A DNA stretch of 64,000 nt from Maritimibacter sp. 55A14 (lineage in GTDB: Bacteria > Pseudomonadota > Alphaproteobacteria > Rhodobacterales > Rhodobacteraceae). The notes under the pieces are model-generated. The model was not told the origin of the DNA, searched no databases, and saw only the letters and a list, made by a program, of their open reading frames with translations. The position numbers were made by a program, and so were the translations under genes. This document shows positions 44,247 to 53,212 of this stretch, one piece after another (the stretch's first letter is position 1; each line of letters opens with the position of its first letter). The stretch spans positions 1 to 64,000 of the forward strand of contig NZ_QEYE01000019.1 of NCBI RefSeq assembly GCF_003122205.1, in the 5' to 3' direction.

Positions 44247-44430
44247 CTCCGCGTTCCGTTCCGGCCGGAGCCACCCCGTCGCTTCAGGCCCTCGAGGTCG
44301 CTCTGACCCGCGCCTCGAGGTCGGCCGCTACTTACGACACCGGGTCTGGCGCCGGGGGACACGCTTCGGCCTTGCGGACTGCGTTTGGCATTCGTCCCCG
44401 CCCCGTGGTGTGCCTTGACCGGACCGGCGC

Positions 44431-44477
44431 CACGGTCGTTCGAACCCTCCACCGATCCCGACCACTCAGCCACCAGG
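44431..44477 (-). other. tRNA-Ser-like fragment without anticodon arm
   Basis: On the minus strand GGTGGCTGAGTGGTCGGG resembles the D-arm of tRNA-Ser, and GGAGGGTTCGAACGACC resembles a T-arm, but only a few bases separate them, so the anticodon and variable arms are absent. It may be a decayed tRNA or an attachment-site relic copied from a tRNA-Ser gene. It is too short to be a working tRNA. Confidence 0.35.
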
Positions 44478-44523
44478 TCGTTCGTGGTGAGCGGCGCATG
44501 AAGTATAAAAAATCACGCAAGAT

Positions 44524-44573
44524 ATTGTAATATAGTCATTTTATGACATTCAGCGACATCTGCCGACAGATGC
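44524..44573 (+). repeat. Phased YGACA array, right copy
   Basis: ATTGTAATAT is followed by AGTCA, TGACA, CGACA and CGACA at 44534, 44544, 44554 and 44564, again exactly 10 bp apart and in the same orientation as the array at 42436. The start of the downstream gene is 146 bp beyond. The first pentamer has decayed relative to the left copy. Confidence 0.75.
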
Positions 44574-44718
44574 GCCAGTCATCCAGGATCGCGCAAGGAC
44601 GCAGGCGCCGGACTGGTGAATCGGATTCGCGGTGACCGGTATGGCCAAACGTGACGCTCACGATGCAAGATGTTTCCAGAGCCTAGAAGGCTAGGTCGCG
44701 ACGCTAAACCAGGCAGAG

Positions 44719-45606
44719 ATGACGATGGATCAGAAAAGACAGGACCTGCTCAAGGCCAAGCTTGGCGACCTGCTGGGTTGGACAAAACCGGAGGTCGTCG
44801 AAACGATTGGCCCTTATGATCCATCGATCCTCGAAAAATATGACACGAAACGCCGGAGTATCGTTTCAGACTGCACCGAGAAGCTCAGGCAGTACACCGA
44901 AGAAGAAATATCGGTTCTCGTCCGGGAAAGGCAGGACGAGCTCCCAGGCACGCTCAGAGACTGGCGCGATTTTCTGGACGATAAGATCAGGCGCATGAAC
45001 CGTGGAATGCCGCCGTGGTACGCGGGTGGCCTTGGTCATCCGGATCACGTTGCCGATTTCGACTACTGGAGCAGGATGGCCAGATTCACGATCCACGAAC
45101 TCCTGTGTCTGTCGGTGGGCATCGAACCCGGCAGTTTCGAGAAAAGGTCCATCATGGAGCCCCGCAAGGGCGAATTCGCCAAATTATGGCCACCACTGCA
45201 ATTCCTGGTTCGCAGGCGCGAGCAACTGGATCGGCAATTTTCACTTGGAACGTCCAATCGTGTGAATCCCGTGCGCTTTCTCCGCTGGGTCGAGCGTATG
45301 GAGTTCGAGGTTCATCCGGAGTTTCTACGCCTTCTCCGTCAATACCATTCCGGTGGCGAAATCTCCATCAGCGAGTCCGCGGCAGCCACCCGCACGGACA
45401 GGAGGGAGATCGACACGATCGCGCAGTTGTTCACCGCCATGGCGATCGAATACTATGGATATGATCCTAAGCAGGCTCGCAGTCCGATCCCCAAGGAAAT
45501 CACCGATCTCGCCGCGTCGATGGGGCTGTCGGTATCGAATGATACGGTTCGCAAGTACCTGAGGCTTGGCGCTTCGTTCATACCGGATGACTGGCAACAA
45601 GATTAG
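44719..45606 (+). CDS. Uncharacterised 295-aa protein, possible C-terminal HTH
   Basis: No family is recognised. The N-terminal half is charged and helical (EEEISVLVRERQDELPGTLR), followed by YWSRMARFTIHELLCLSVGI, which recalls proteins encoded beside integrative-element regulators. The last 40 residues (PKEITDLAASMGLSVSNDTV, then RKYLRLG) look like a helix-turn-helix. It lies downstream of the right YGACA array and could bind it. Same strand as the recombinase module that follows. Confidence 0.7.
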   Translation: MTMDQKRQDLLKAKLGDLLGWTKPEVVETIGPYDPSILEKYDTKRRSIVSDCTEKLRQYTEEEISVLVRERQDELPGTLRDWRDFLDDKIRRMNRGMPPWYAGGLGHPDHVADFDYWSRMARFTIHELLCLSVGIEPGSFEKRSIMEPRKGEFAKLWPPLQFLVRRREQLDRQFSLGTSNRVNPVRFLRWVERMEFEVHPEFLRLLRQYHSGGEISISESAAATRTDRREIDTIAQLFTAMAIEYYGYDPKQARSPIPKEITDLAASMGLSVSNDTVRKYLRLGASFIPDDWQQD

Positions 45607-45608
45607 CT

Positions 45609-45627
45609 CTGTTCGCTGATCGAACAG
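45609..45627. promoter_or_regulatory. Palindrome CTGTTCG-N5-CGAACAG
   Basis: A perfect 7-bp inverted repeat with a 5-bp spacer, just after the stop of the upstream gene and 128 bp before the HTH gene. It could be the operator of that HTH protein or a weak terminator (a T5 run begins 11 nt later). It does not match the alphaproteobacterial LexA box, which is a direct GTTC repeat. Confidence 0.45.
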
Positions 45628-45754
45628 ATGCACGCTATCTTTTTGATTCAAAATGCCTTCGCGCTATTCTGGATCGAATCCGAGTGTTCCGTTACGCCGT
45701 TCGGAGCATGTGGCAGTCTTCTCCCCAACCTTTCAGAACAGAGGCTGGGCAAGA

Positions 45755-45979
45755 ATGACACACGACAGGATATCCCATATCGGGCAGGAGGCTGAATTCG
45801 GCTTTCTGCGCGAGCGCGAACTGGCTTCCCGCTGGAGAATATCGCAACGCACGCTACAGCGCTGGCGCACCGAAGGCAGCGGGCCGGCTCATGTGCTGAT
45901 CGGCGGGTCCGTTCGGTACAGGATGGCCGACGTGCTCGCGTTCGAAGAGGGACACCGTCTCGGCGGAAACGGCTCATGA
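45755..45979 (+). CDS. Excisionase/AlpA-like helix-turn-helix protein
   Basis: A 74-residue winged-helix HTH of the MerR/excisionase superfamily: LRERELASRWRISQRTLQRW followed by RTEGSGPAHVLIGGSVRYRM. Such proteins act as recombination directionality factors or transcription switches in mobile elements. It is the first gene of the recombinase module, overlapping the next ORF by 4 bp. Confidence 0.85.
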   Translation: MTHDRISHIGQEAEFGFLRERELASRWRISQRTLQRWRTEGSGPAHVLIGGSVRYRMADVLAFEEGHRLGGNGS

Positions 45980-46244
45980 TGGCGGCCCCTCAGTTCCGTC
46001 CAGAACGCGCTTCAGCGACGGGGGTGAGATCGGAACGCGGCCCCGCAAGACGCCCCAATCCGCTCTCGCCACATCACCTGACCCCCGCCGAGCGCCGCCG
46101 CGAGCTTTGCGCGATCCTGGCGCTCGGCGTGATCCGCCTGAGAGCCCGGCAGTCAAGCGATCTATCGCACGGAACCAGAGAAAGTTCGCTTCACTTCCCG
46201 TCCGGGCGGAGCGGTCATGCAACCGGCACATCCCGGAGGACCGC

Positions 46245-46248
<4 letters not shown>
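45976..46248 (+). CDS. Small conserved-looking ORF of the recombinase module
   Basis: A 90-residue protein with a helical core HLTPAERRRELCAILALGVI followed by RLRARQSS, a sequence pattern found upstream of DUF2924-recombinase pairs in alphaproteobacteria. It overlaps its neighbours at both ends (4 bp each). The C-terminal half is low-complexity. Function unknown. Confidence 0.65.
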
Positions 46249-46693
<445 letters not shown>

Positions 46694-46697
<4 letters not shown>

Positions 46698-48004
46698 TGG
46701 CAGAGGTCAAACGCAAGCTGCGCTGCGCCATCTACACGCGCAAATCGACCGAGGAAGGGCTCGAGCAGGAGTTCAACTCGCTCCACGCCCAGCGCGAGGC
46801 CTGCGAGGCCTATATCGCCAGCCAGCGCTCCGAGGGCTGGGTACTGGTGCGCGACGCGTTCGACGATGGCGGGCATTCCGGCGGCACGCTGGACCGGCCT
46901 GCCCTGGCGCGGCTGATGGAGGATGTCGAGGAAGGCCTGGTCGACGTCATCGTGGTCTACAAGATCGACCGGCTCTCGCGCGCGCTGGCCGACTTCGCCA
47001 AGCTCGTGGAGGTGTTCGACCGCAACGGGGTCACCTTCGTCTCCGTCACGCAGTCCTTCAATACCACAACGTCGATGGGCCGGCTGACGCTCAACATCCT
47101 GCTGAGCTTCGCGCAGTTCGAGCGCGAGGTCACCGCCGAGCGCATCCGCGACAAGATCGCCGCCTCCAAGGCACGCGGCATGTGGATGGGCGGCGTGCCC
47201 CCGCTGGGCTATGACGTGAAGGACCGCAAGCTGGTGATCAACGCCCCCGAGGCCGCGCAGGTGCGCGACATCTTCCAGCGCTTCGTCGAGATCGGCTCGG
47301 GCACGCTGCTCGCCCGCGAACTCAAGGCCCGGGGGATCACCACGAAACAGGGCAAGCCGATCACCAGGAAGTTCCTCTACCGGATGCTCAACAACCGCCT
47401 CTATATCGGCGAGATCACTCACAAGCGCGAGAGCTACCCGGGGCGCCACAAGGCCATCATCGGCCGCAAGGACTGGGACAGGGTCCATGCGATCCTCACG
47501 GAGAGCCCGCGCAAGCGCGCCGCGCGCACCCGCGCCGAGACGCCGGCGCTGCTCAAGGGCCTGCTTTACGGGCCCGACGGGGCGGCCTTCTCGCCCACGC
47601 ACACCCGCAAGGGCGGCAAGCTCTATCGCTACTATGTCAGCCAGACCGTGCTGAAGCACGGCGCCGGGTCCTGCCCCGTTGGCCGCGTGCCGGCGGGCGA
47701 GATCGAGGCCGCGGTGATCGACCAGCTGCGTGCCGTGTTCCGCCAGCCCGAGATTGTCGCAGGCACATGGAAGGTGGCACGGGCGCAGGACGCGGAGATC
47801 ACGGAGGCCGACGCGCGCGATGCGCTCACGCTGCTGGAGCCGCTCTGGGACGAACTCTTCCCCGCCGAACAGGCCCGGATCGTGGCGCTGCTGGTCGAGC
47901 GCGTGGACATCGGCACCGAGGAGCTGGAGCTGCGGCTTCGCGTCGATGGACTGAGTGGCCTGGTCCGCGAGATGCGGTCCGACGGTGTGGAAGAGGCGGC
48001 ATGA
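46694..48004 (+). CDS. Large serine recombinase
   Basis: A 436-residue recombinase. The resolvase domain has the catalytic serine in AIYTRKSTEEGLEQEFNSLH and the motifs KIDRLSRALADFAKLVEVF and LLSFAQFEREVTAERIRDKI. A recombinase domain follows (MGGVPPLGYDVKDRKLVINA), then a zinc-ribbon-like beta domain (LLKGLLYGPDGAAFSPTH) and a C-terminal helical part. It is the likely integrase of this island. It overlaps DUF2924 and the zinc-ribbon gene by 3-4 bp. Confidence 0.95.
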
Positions 48005-48228
48005 TGCGCGCGGCAACAGTTTCCGGACATCCCGCCTGCCCGTGTTGTGCGGCTTGCGGGTCGGAAAATATCCTGGTGGACGCCTGGGCGCGCTGGGATC
48101 CGGATGGCGCGGGCTGGGCGCTCGAGACGGTGTTCGAGCACAGCTATTGCGCGGACTGCGACCGCCCGACGACCGTGCGGCTCAAGGCCGGCGAAGATCG
48201 TCCGAAGCGGGAGGGACCAGGGAGATGA
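48001..48228 (+). CDS. Small zinc-ribbon-like protein
   Basis: A 75-residue protein with CPCCAACGS near the N-terminus and YCADCDRPTTV near the C-terminus, giving paired CxxC knuckles that could bind zinc. It overlaps the recombinase stop and the next start by 4 bp. Probable accessory factor of the recombinase; function not known. Confidence 0.7.
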   Translation: MMRAATVSGHPACPCCAACGSENILVDAWARWDPDGAGWALETVFEHSYCADCDRPTTVRLKAGEDRPKREGPGR

Positions 48229-48644
48229 CCCGGCCGGCACGGTCAGCATCGGCTCAACGCCGTGCCTCGGGCACCTTACCGGACACGATCACACTGCATG
48301 TGCCGTTCCGCGTCGAAAAGCGCGGCGGGCGCAAGGAGATGCAGCTGCCGGACGGCGCGCCACCGGAGCGCAGGATCGACAGCACACTCGTCAAGGCGCT
48401 GGCCCGCGCGTTCCGCTGGAAGCGAATGCTGGACTCGGGCGACTTCGCCACCATCGCCGAACTGGCCGAGCGCGAGCGGATCGCGCCCTCCTACATGACG
48501 CGCGTGTTGCGGCTGACGCTGCTCGCGCCGGACATCGTCGAGGCGATCCTGGACGGGAGACATGGGCCGGAGGTGACGCTGGCGCGGGTGTTGGAGCCGT
48601 TTCCGGTGGAGTGGGAGCGGCAGAATTCGGCATTGAGGTTATGA
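48225..48644 (+). CDS. HTH protein of the recombinase module
   Basis: A 139-residue protein. The N-terminal strand LHVPFRVEKRGGRKEMQLPD is followed by a helical domain with a clear HTH, SGDFATIAELAERERIAPSY then MTRVLRLTLLAPDIVEAIL. Similar genes follow large serine recombinases in alphaproteobacterial islands. ATG 48225 is preceded by GGGAG. It is the last of six overlapping genes. Confidence 0.8.
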   Translation: MTRPARSASAQRRASGTLPDTITLHVPFRVEKRGGRKEMQLPDGAPPERRIDSTLVKALARAFRWKRMLDSGDFATIAELAERERIAPSYMTRVLRLTLLAPDIVEAILDGRHGPEVTLARVLEPFPVEWERQNSALRL

Positions 48645-48829
48645 GCAGCGCCAAAGGGAGAATAACTGCAAACGCGGTAGCGTAGAGCCTACGGCAATCC
48701 TTGGGATAATCGCGTGCTGCCGCAACCCTTTCCGATTGATCGCGGCGCACCTCGCCGCTAGGGTCCAAGACAGCCGCCGGATCAGCAGGTTGTGCTTCTC
48801 AGCCGGGAATATTTGATGGGGTTCGACGC
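48645..48829. promoter_or_regulatory. Spacer between recombinase module and defence operon
   Basis: About 185 bp without a recognisable gene; composition is less GC-rich than the recombinase module. It should contain the promoter of the defence operon, but no clear -35/-10 pair can be named. Confidence 0.35.
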
Positions 48830-48967
48830 ATGATTAAGCCTCCGTTTGGCCTCAATGTTTCCCAAGGACGATTCAACGAGTCGGCTGCGCGGTCTGCAGA
48901 TTATCACCGTAACCGGTGCAGACTGGCTATAGGCACGTTAGGAGGGTCGAATTTCATTGAAGGGTGA
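48830..48967 (+). CDS. Possible 45-aa leader ORF of the defence operon
   Basis: ATG at 48830, with GATGGGG 8-14 nt upstream, opens a 45-codon frame ending at 48967, 7 bp before the ATG of the ATPase gene. The strong AGGAGGG site (48939-48945) lies inside it. Tight coupling suggests a small gene or leader peptide controlling the operon, but the product (MIKPPFGLNVSQGRFNES...) has no recognised features. It could be chance. Confidence 0.3.
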   Translation: MIKPPFGLNVSQGRFNESAARSADYHRNRCRLAIGTLGGSNFIEG

Positions 48968-48974
48968 CAGCCTG

Positions 48975-50453
48975 ATGAAAGCGGATGCCACTCCGCGGGC
49001 CTCGGCATTGATCGAGAGCCTCAGGGATATAGGGTATTCCTTGCCCACTGCACTTGCTGATGTCATTGATAATTCAATAACTGCGGGCGCATCCACCGTT
49101 CGCATCTTTGCAGATACAATTGGTGACGAGCCGTCGATTGCCATCTTGGATAACGGTTGCGGCATGGATCAGGCGGAATTGATCGAGGCGCTCCGGCCTG
49201 GCAGCAAGAATCCGCGTGAGAAAAGGAAGCTATCCGACCTCGGCCGCTTTGGTCTGGGCCTTAAGAGCGCCAGTTTTTCTCAATGCCGCAGATTGACCGT
49301 AGTGTCGCGAAAGGGCGGCGAAGTAGTTGGAGCCCGATGGGATCTCGATGAGGTTGCCGCGACGGACCGCTGGGAGATCTCGCTGATTGACCAGCACGAC
49401 GATATCCCCCAAGCGGATCTGTTGCGGGAAAGTGGCACCCTTGTTCTTTGGGAAAAGCTTGATCGGGTCGATGGTGGATATCGGCACGATACCCAAAAAC
49501 GAGCGCAGCACATCAATAGCGCGCTGGCGGGCGCTGAGAGACATCTGAGGATCGTCTTCCACCGCTTCATGGAGCGTACCGGCAAGGGTGGGCTTTCGAT
49601 CTCAATCAATGATCGCGTGCTGGAACCGATAGATCCGTTCGCATCAAAGCACCCAAAGACACAAATTGATGAGCCAGAAGAACTACACCTTGCGCACGGT
49701 GTGGTTCATTTCCAGAGCTTCACCATTCCACACCACAAGGCGATGAAGCGGGACGAGTGGGAGGAGCTCGGCGGACCCGAAGGCCATCTCAGGTCTCAAG
49801 GATTCTATATCTATCGAGGCGACCGGTTGATCATAAGTGGCAGCTGGCTTGGGCTGGCGAGGCAGACCGAACTGACCAAGCTCTGCAGAATTCGGGTGGA
49901 TATCCCGAATACGATGGATGCCGACTGGAAAATTGATGTCAAGAAGGCCTCGGCGCAGCTCCCACCTTCAGTCAGAGAGCGGCTAAAGAGGATCGTCGAG
50001 CGCTTTGTCCAGACCTCCAGGAGGACATACCGCCAGCGCGGCCAGAAATTGACCGATGAAACCCGTGCGCCCATGTGGCAACGGCTGATCAAGGATGGGG
50101 CAATCGTCTATCAGCCGAATTCCGGCCACCCGACGCTGCTCGAGTTCGAGGAGCGTCTTCCTGAAGACCTCCGGCGTGACTTCAGAAATTGCATCGCGCT
50201 TGTCGGTGCGGGACTGCCCGTGGACTCGTTGCATGCTGACCTGTTCGGACAGGCCGAGACTGTCAAGTCTGCGGATGCCGAGATTGATGCACTGGAGCAG
50301 GCCCTGCAGTCCATGGTGCCGCATCTGTTTGAACAGGGGATCTCTGAGGCCGGTGTGCGCTCGATGCTGAAGACCACCGAAATGTTTCGCAAGGAATGGG
50401 CCAGGGTCGAACCAGTACTCGCCAGACTTCTCGAGCAGGAGAAACACGAATGA
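48975..50453 (+). CDS. GHKL ATPase of a MutL/MORC-like restriction system
   Basis: A 492-residue ATPase of the GHKL type. The N box is ALADVIDNSITAGA (Asn33), G1 is DNGCGMD (59-65) and G2 is GRFGLGLKSAS (90-100). A ribosomal-S5-like domain should follow, then a helical C-terminus. Hsp90/MutL-like ATPases of this sort were noted in predicted restriction operons with Z1, nuclease and AIPR genes. They probably act as ATP-driven clamps. ATG 48975 follows AAGGG; a TTG at 48957 with AGGAGGG is an alternative. It overlaps the Z1 gene (ATGA). Confidence 0.88.
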   Translation: MKADATPRASALIESLRDIGYSLPTALADVIDNSITAGASTVRIFADTIGDEPSIAILDNGCGMDQAELIEALRPGSKNPREKRKLSDLGRFGLGLKSASFSQCRRLTVVSRKGGEVVGARWDLDEVAATDRWEISLIDQHDDIPQADLLRESGTLVLWEKLDRVDGGYRHDTQKRAQHINSALAGAERHLRIVFHRFMERTGKGGLSISINDRVLEPIDPFASKHPKTQIDEPEELHLAHGVVHFQSFTIPHHKAMKRDEWEELGGPEGHLRSQGFYIYRGDRLIISGSWLGLARQTELTKLCRIRVDIPNTMDADWKIDVKKASAQLPPSVRERLKRIVERFVQTSRRTYRQRGQKLTDETRAPMWQRLIKDGAIVYQPNSGHPTLLEFEERLPEDLRRDFRNCIALVGAGLPVDSLHADLFGQAETVKSADAEIDALEQALQSMVPHLFEQGISEAGVRSMLKTTEMFRKEWARVEPVLARLLEQEKHE

Positions 50454-53212
50454 CCAACCAGCTCGACATGCTCGACAACATGGTGTCCCAAGGGCTTGCA
50501 GACAGTGCCAGACGAACCCCAGAGGGGATCCGCGAGCTGATCTCCTCTGTCAGGCACGCTCCGATTTTCCCGGATGTCACCGATGACGATGCCGAGATGC
50601 TCGCACGGGAGATCGAGGAACGGATCGGCGTCAGCATGGGGTTGGGATCCCTTGTGGTGGCGGCCGATGATTTTGAGCCGTGGCTCGAGAATGTCCGATC
50701 CGAGATCGAGGGTGGATCCGACCCTTGGTACTACTGGTCCCGCTACAAGAAGCTCTTGTTCAAGAACAAACTGCCGCAGGATGTAATCTACGGGACAGCC
50801 CAAGTCACGGACACGATACTCGGTCGCCTTGGAAACCCGCGAGACAAACGGTCGTGGGACCGCAAGGGCATGGTCGTCGGGCACGTCCAGAGTGGAAAGA
50901 CTGCTAACTACACCGGTCTTGTCTGCAAGGCCGCCGACGCCGGATACCGCCTGATCATAGTGATCGCCGGCATCCACAACAACCTGCGCAACCAGACCCA
51001 AGGGCGGATCGATGAGGGCTTTATTGGGCGCGACACCGGCCGTCTTGCGCAACTGGGAACCCGCGAAAAACCCAAACTGATCGGAGTCGCGGAATTCGAT
51101 GACAGGTTCACGCCCGTCAGCCTCACCAACACCATCAGGGATTTCAATAAGGCGACGGCGACTTCGAATACGAGCCAGATCGCCTCCTATGCTGTTCCGG
51201 TGGTGCTCGTTATCAAAAAGAACATGCATACCCTGCGGAACCTGACCGAATGGCTTCGCGAGCATAGTGCAAACCACTCGTCGGAGATGGTCGATCAGCC
51301 AATGTTGCTGATCGATGACGAGGCGGACAACGCTTCAATCAATGTCAAATACGGGAAGAGTGAGGTCTCCAGAATCAACGGTCAGATTCGCGAACTGCTG
51401 GGTCTGTTCCGGCGCAGTTGCTATGTGGGGTACACCGCGACACCGTTCGCCAACATCTTCATCGATCCCGAACAGGATGAAGCCATGGAAAAGGAAGACC
51501 TCTTTCCGCGCGACTTCATCATCGGTCTCGATGCCCCCAACAACTACTTCGGACCGCGGAAGGTATTCCTCGATGGCATGCCGGATGACGAGGAACCGTG
51601 TTACCTGCGCAACATCACCGACAACGAGGATGTGCTGCCGATCAAGCACGGGAAGGATGACGAGCTCGTCGCAATACCCGAGAGCATGATCGAAGCGCTC
51701 CGCGCCTTCCTTGTTGCGAGTACGATCCGGGACTTGCGCGGACAGGCCAATCAGCACGCATCGATGCTAGTGAATGCCAGCCGTTTCACCCGGATGCAGG
51801 GTCTCATTCGCAACCGGCTCCAAGAAGTCCTTGACACGATCCGGGACTCCATCCGCATCAATGCCTCCCTCGGAGAGCGCGGCCATCGTGATCCGGAGAT
51901 TGCGGCCTTGCGGAAGACATGGGCCGCCGAGTTCCACGACGAATGGCCCGACTGGAACGAGATCCAGGATCGGCTTCTCCAGTCGATCAGTGGGGCCAAG
52001 GTCGTCGAGGTCAACAGCCGCGTCAACGACCTCGATTATTCCGCAGCAGGCGATCGCGGATTGACGGTAATCGCCGTCGGTGGCTTCTCCCTGTCGCGCG
52101 GCCTTACCCTCGAGGGACTGACAGTCTCCTACTTCCTGCGAAATTCCATGATGTATGACACGCTGATGCAGATGGGGCGCTGGTTCGGCTACCGCGGCGG
52201 TTATGAAGACCTGTGCCGGATATGGATGCCGCCGCAGGCCATCGGTTGGTATGCCCACATCGCCGAGGCGACCGAGGAACTACACGAGGAACTCCGGCGC
52301 ATGCAGCGGGACCGGGCGACACCCTTGCAGTTCGGGCTTGCGGTCCGCAGCCATCCTTCGTCGCTGCTAGTCACGGCTCGGAACAAGCTGGGATCGGGTG
52401 AGAAGCACGTGAAAATCGGCCTTTCGAACGGCTATGTAGAGACGCACAAGCTCCACAACGACGGGGAGGTTCTAGATAGCAACCGAAGTGCCGCACGGGA
52501 CTTTCTGACCGCCTTGCGCGAGGAGGGGCATGACCCAAGTAAGACGAAATGCCAAGGTGGTTACCTGCTACAAGATGTGGAGGTCGCCTACATCGACAAT
52601 TTCCTGATCCGATTCCGGAACGCCCGCGAAAGCGTGGGAACCACGATTCCTCCACTTCGCGAGTACATTGCTCAACGCACCCATGATGAACTCGACAAGT
52701 GGGACGTCTTCATTGCCAGCGTGAGCGAGAAACAGGAAACCAGCGATGTACTCAGTTGGCCCATCGGTCCGGCCAAGCGTAGCATCGGGGTCGAGCGTCT
52801 CGAGGACGGCATTTTGTCGATCAGTGGGCGCCGTGCGCGCGTCGCTTCCCGTGGGGTCGAGAAGATCGGCGTCGCGGCAGAGGACGCAGAACGCGCTGAG
52901 GCAGAATTTCTTGCCTCTCACAATCTCAAAGGCAGCGGCAACGTCAACTTTCCGGATCACATCTACAGAAGGGCACGCAGGAAGCCGCTTCTCGTATTGT
53001 TCCTCATTGCAGTCAGACTGCCTGACCAGACCGAGACGCCCGAGAGATTCGCTGACCTTCTTCCGAAGAAACCGGTTGTTGCATTCGGGATCAGTTTCCC
53101 GGTCTCGTCACGTCCGGATGAGAAGGTCGAGTATGTCATGAACACTACGATGCTACGCGAACTCTTCGGAGATGATGACCTCGACGAGGACGCGGAGATG
53201 GAAGATGTCTGA
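50450..53212 (+). CDS. Z1-domain ATPase (superfamily II helicase-like)
   Basis: A 920-residue protein with a Z1 domain. Walker A is GHVQSGKT (144-151), the Walker B/DEAD-like motif is LLIDDEAD (287-293), and GYTATPFAN (328-336) is a motif-III-like loop. The second lobe holds LSRGLTLEGL (548-557) and MQMGRWFGYR (573-582), with an arginine finger-like residue. It should couple ATP hydrolysis to movement on DNA. It is the motor of the predicted defence operon and overlaps both neighbours (4 and 8 bp). Confidence 0.92.
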   Translation: MTNQLDMLDNMVSQGLADSARRTPEGIRELISSVRHAPIFPDVTDDDAEMLAREIEERIGVSMGLGSLVVAADDFEPWLENVRSEIEGGSDPWYYWSRYKKLLFKNKLPQDVIYGTAQVTDTILGRLGNPRDKRSWDRKGMVVGHVQSGKTANYTGLVCKAADAGYRLIIVIAGIHNNLRNQTQGRIDEGFIGRDTGRLAQLGTREKPKLIGVAEFDDRFTPVSLTNTIRDFNKATATSNTSQIASYAVPVVLVIKKNMHTLRNLTEWLREHSANHSSEMVDQPMLLIDDEADNASINVKYGKSEVSRINGQIRELLGLFRRSCYVGYTATPFANIFIDPEQDEAMEKEDLFPRDFIIGLDAPNNYFGPRKVFLDGMPDDEEPCYLRNITDNEDVLPIKHGKDDELVAIPESMIEALRAFLVASTIRDLRGQANQHASMLVNASRFTRMQGLIRNRLQEVLDTIRDSIRINASLGERGHRDPEIAALRKTWAAEFHDEWPDWNEIQDRLLQSISGAKVVEVNSRVNDLDYSAAGDRGLTVIAVGGFSLSRGLTLEGLTVSYFLRNSMMYDTLMQMGRWFGYRGGYEDLCRIWMPPQAIGWYAHIAEATEELHEELRRMQRDRATPLQFGLAVRSHPSSLLVTARNKLGSGEKHVKIGLSNGYVETHKLHNDGEVLDSNRSAARDFLTALREEGHDPSKTKCQGGYLLQDVEVAYIDNFLIRFRNARESVGTTIPPLREYIAQRTHDELDKWDVFIASVSEKQETSDVLSWPIGPAKRSIGVERLEDGILSISGRRARVASRGVEKIGVAAEDAERAEAEFLASHNLKGSGNVNFPDHIYRRARRKPLLVLFLIAVRLPDQTETPERFADLLPKKPVVAFGISFPVSSRPDEKVEYVMNTTMLRELFGDDDLDEDAEMEDV

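Larger units (their letters stand above)
43862..44718. other. Non-coding segment with strong inverted repeats
   Basis: About 860 bp with no supported protein gene, although several frames stay open because GC is high. It holds the 44-bp imperfect hairpin at 44203-44246, several shorter repeats (CCTCGAGGTCG twice, near 44290 and 44313), a tRNA-Ser-like fragment and the right YGACA array. A structured RNA or a relic of a rearranged element is possible; I could not match it to a known RNA family. Confidence 0.45.

Noticed and set aside
44165-44520. Group II intron, two-piece tmRNA, RNase P RNA or SRP RNA
   Set aside because: None of the expected core sequences (intron domain V, tmRNA tag codons, RNase P or SRP conserved loops) could be found on either strand, so it was left unassigned.
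45609-45627. SOS (LexA) box
   Set aside because: The alphaproteobacterial box is a direct GTTC-N7-GTTC repeat. This site is an inverted GTTC/GAAC pair, so it was listed only as a palindrome.
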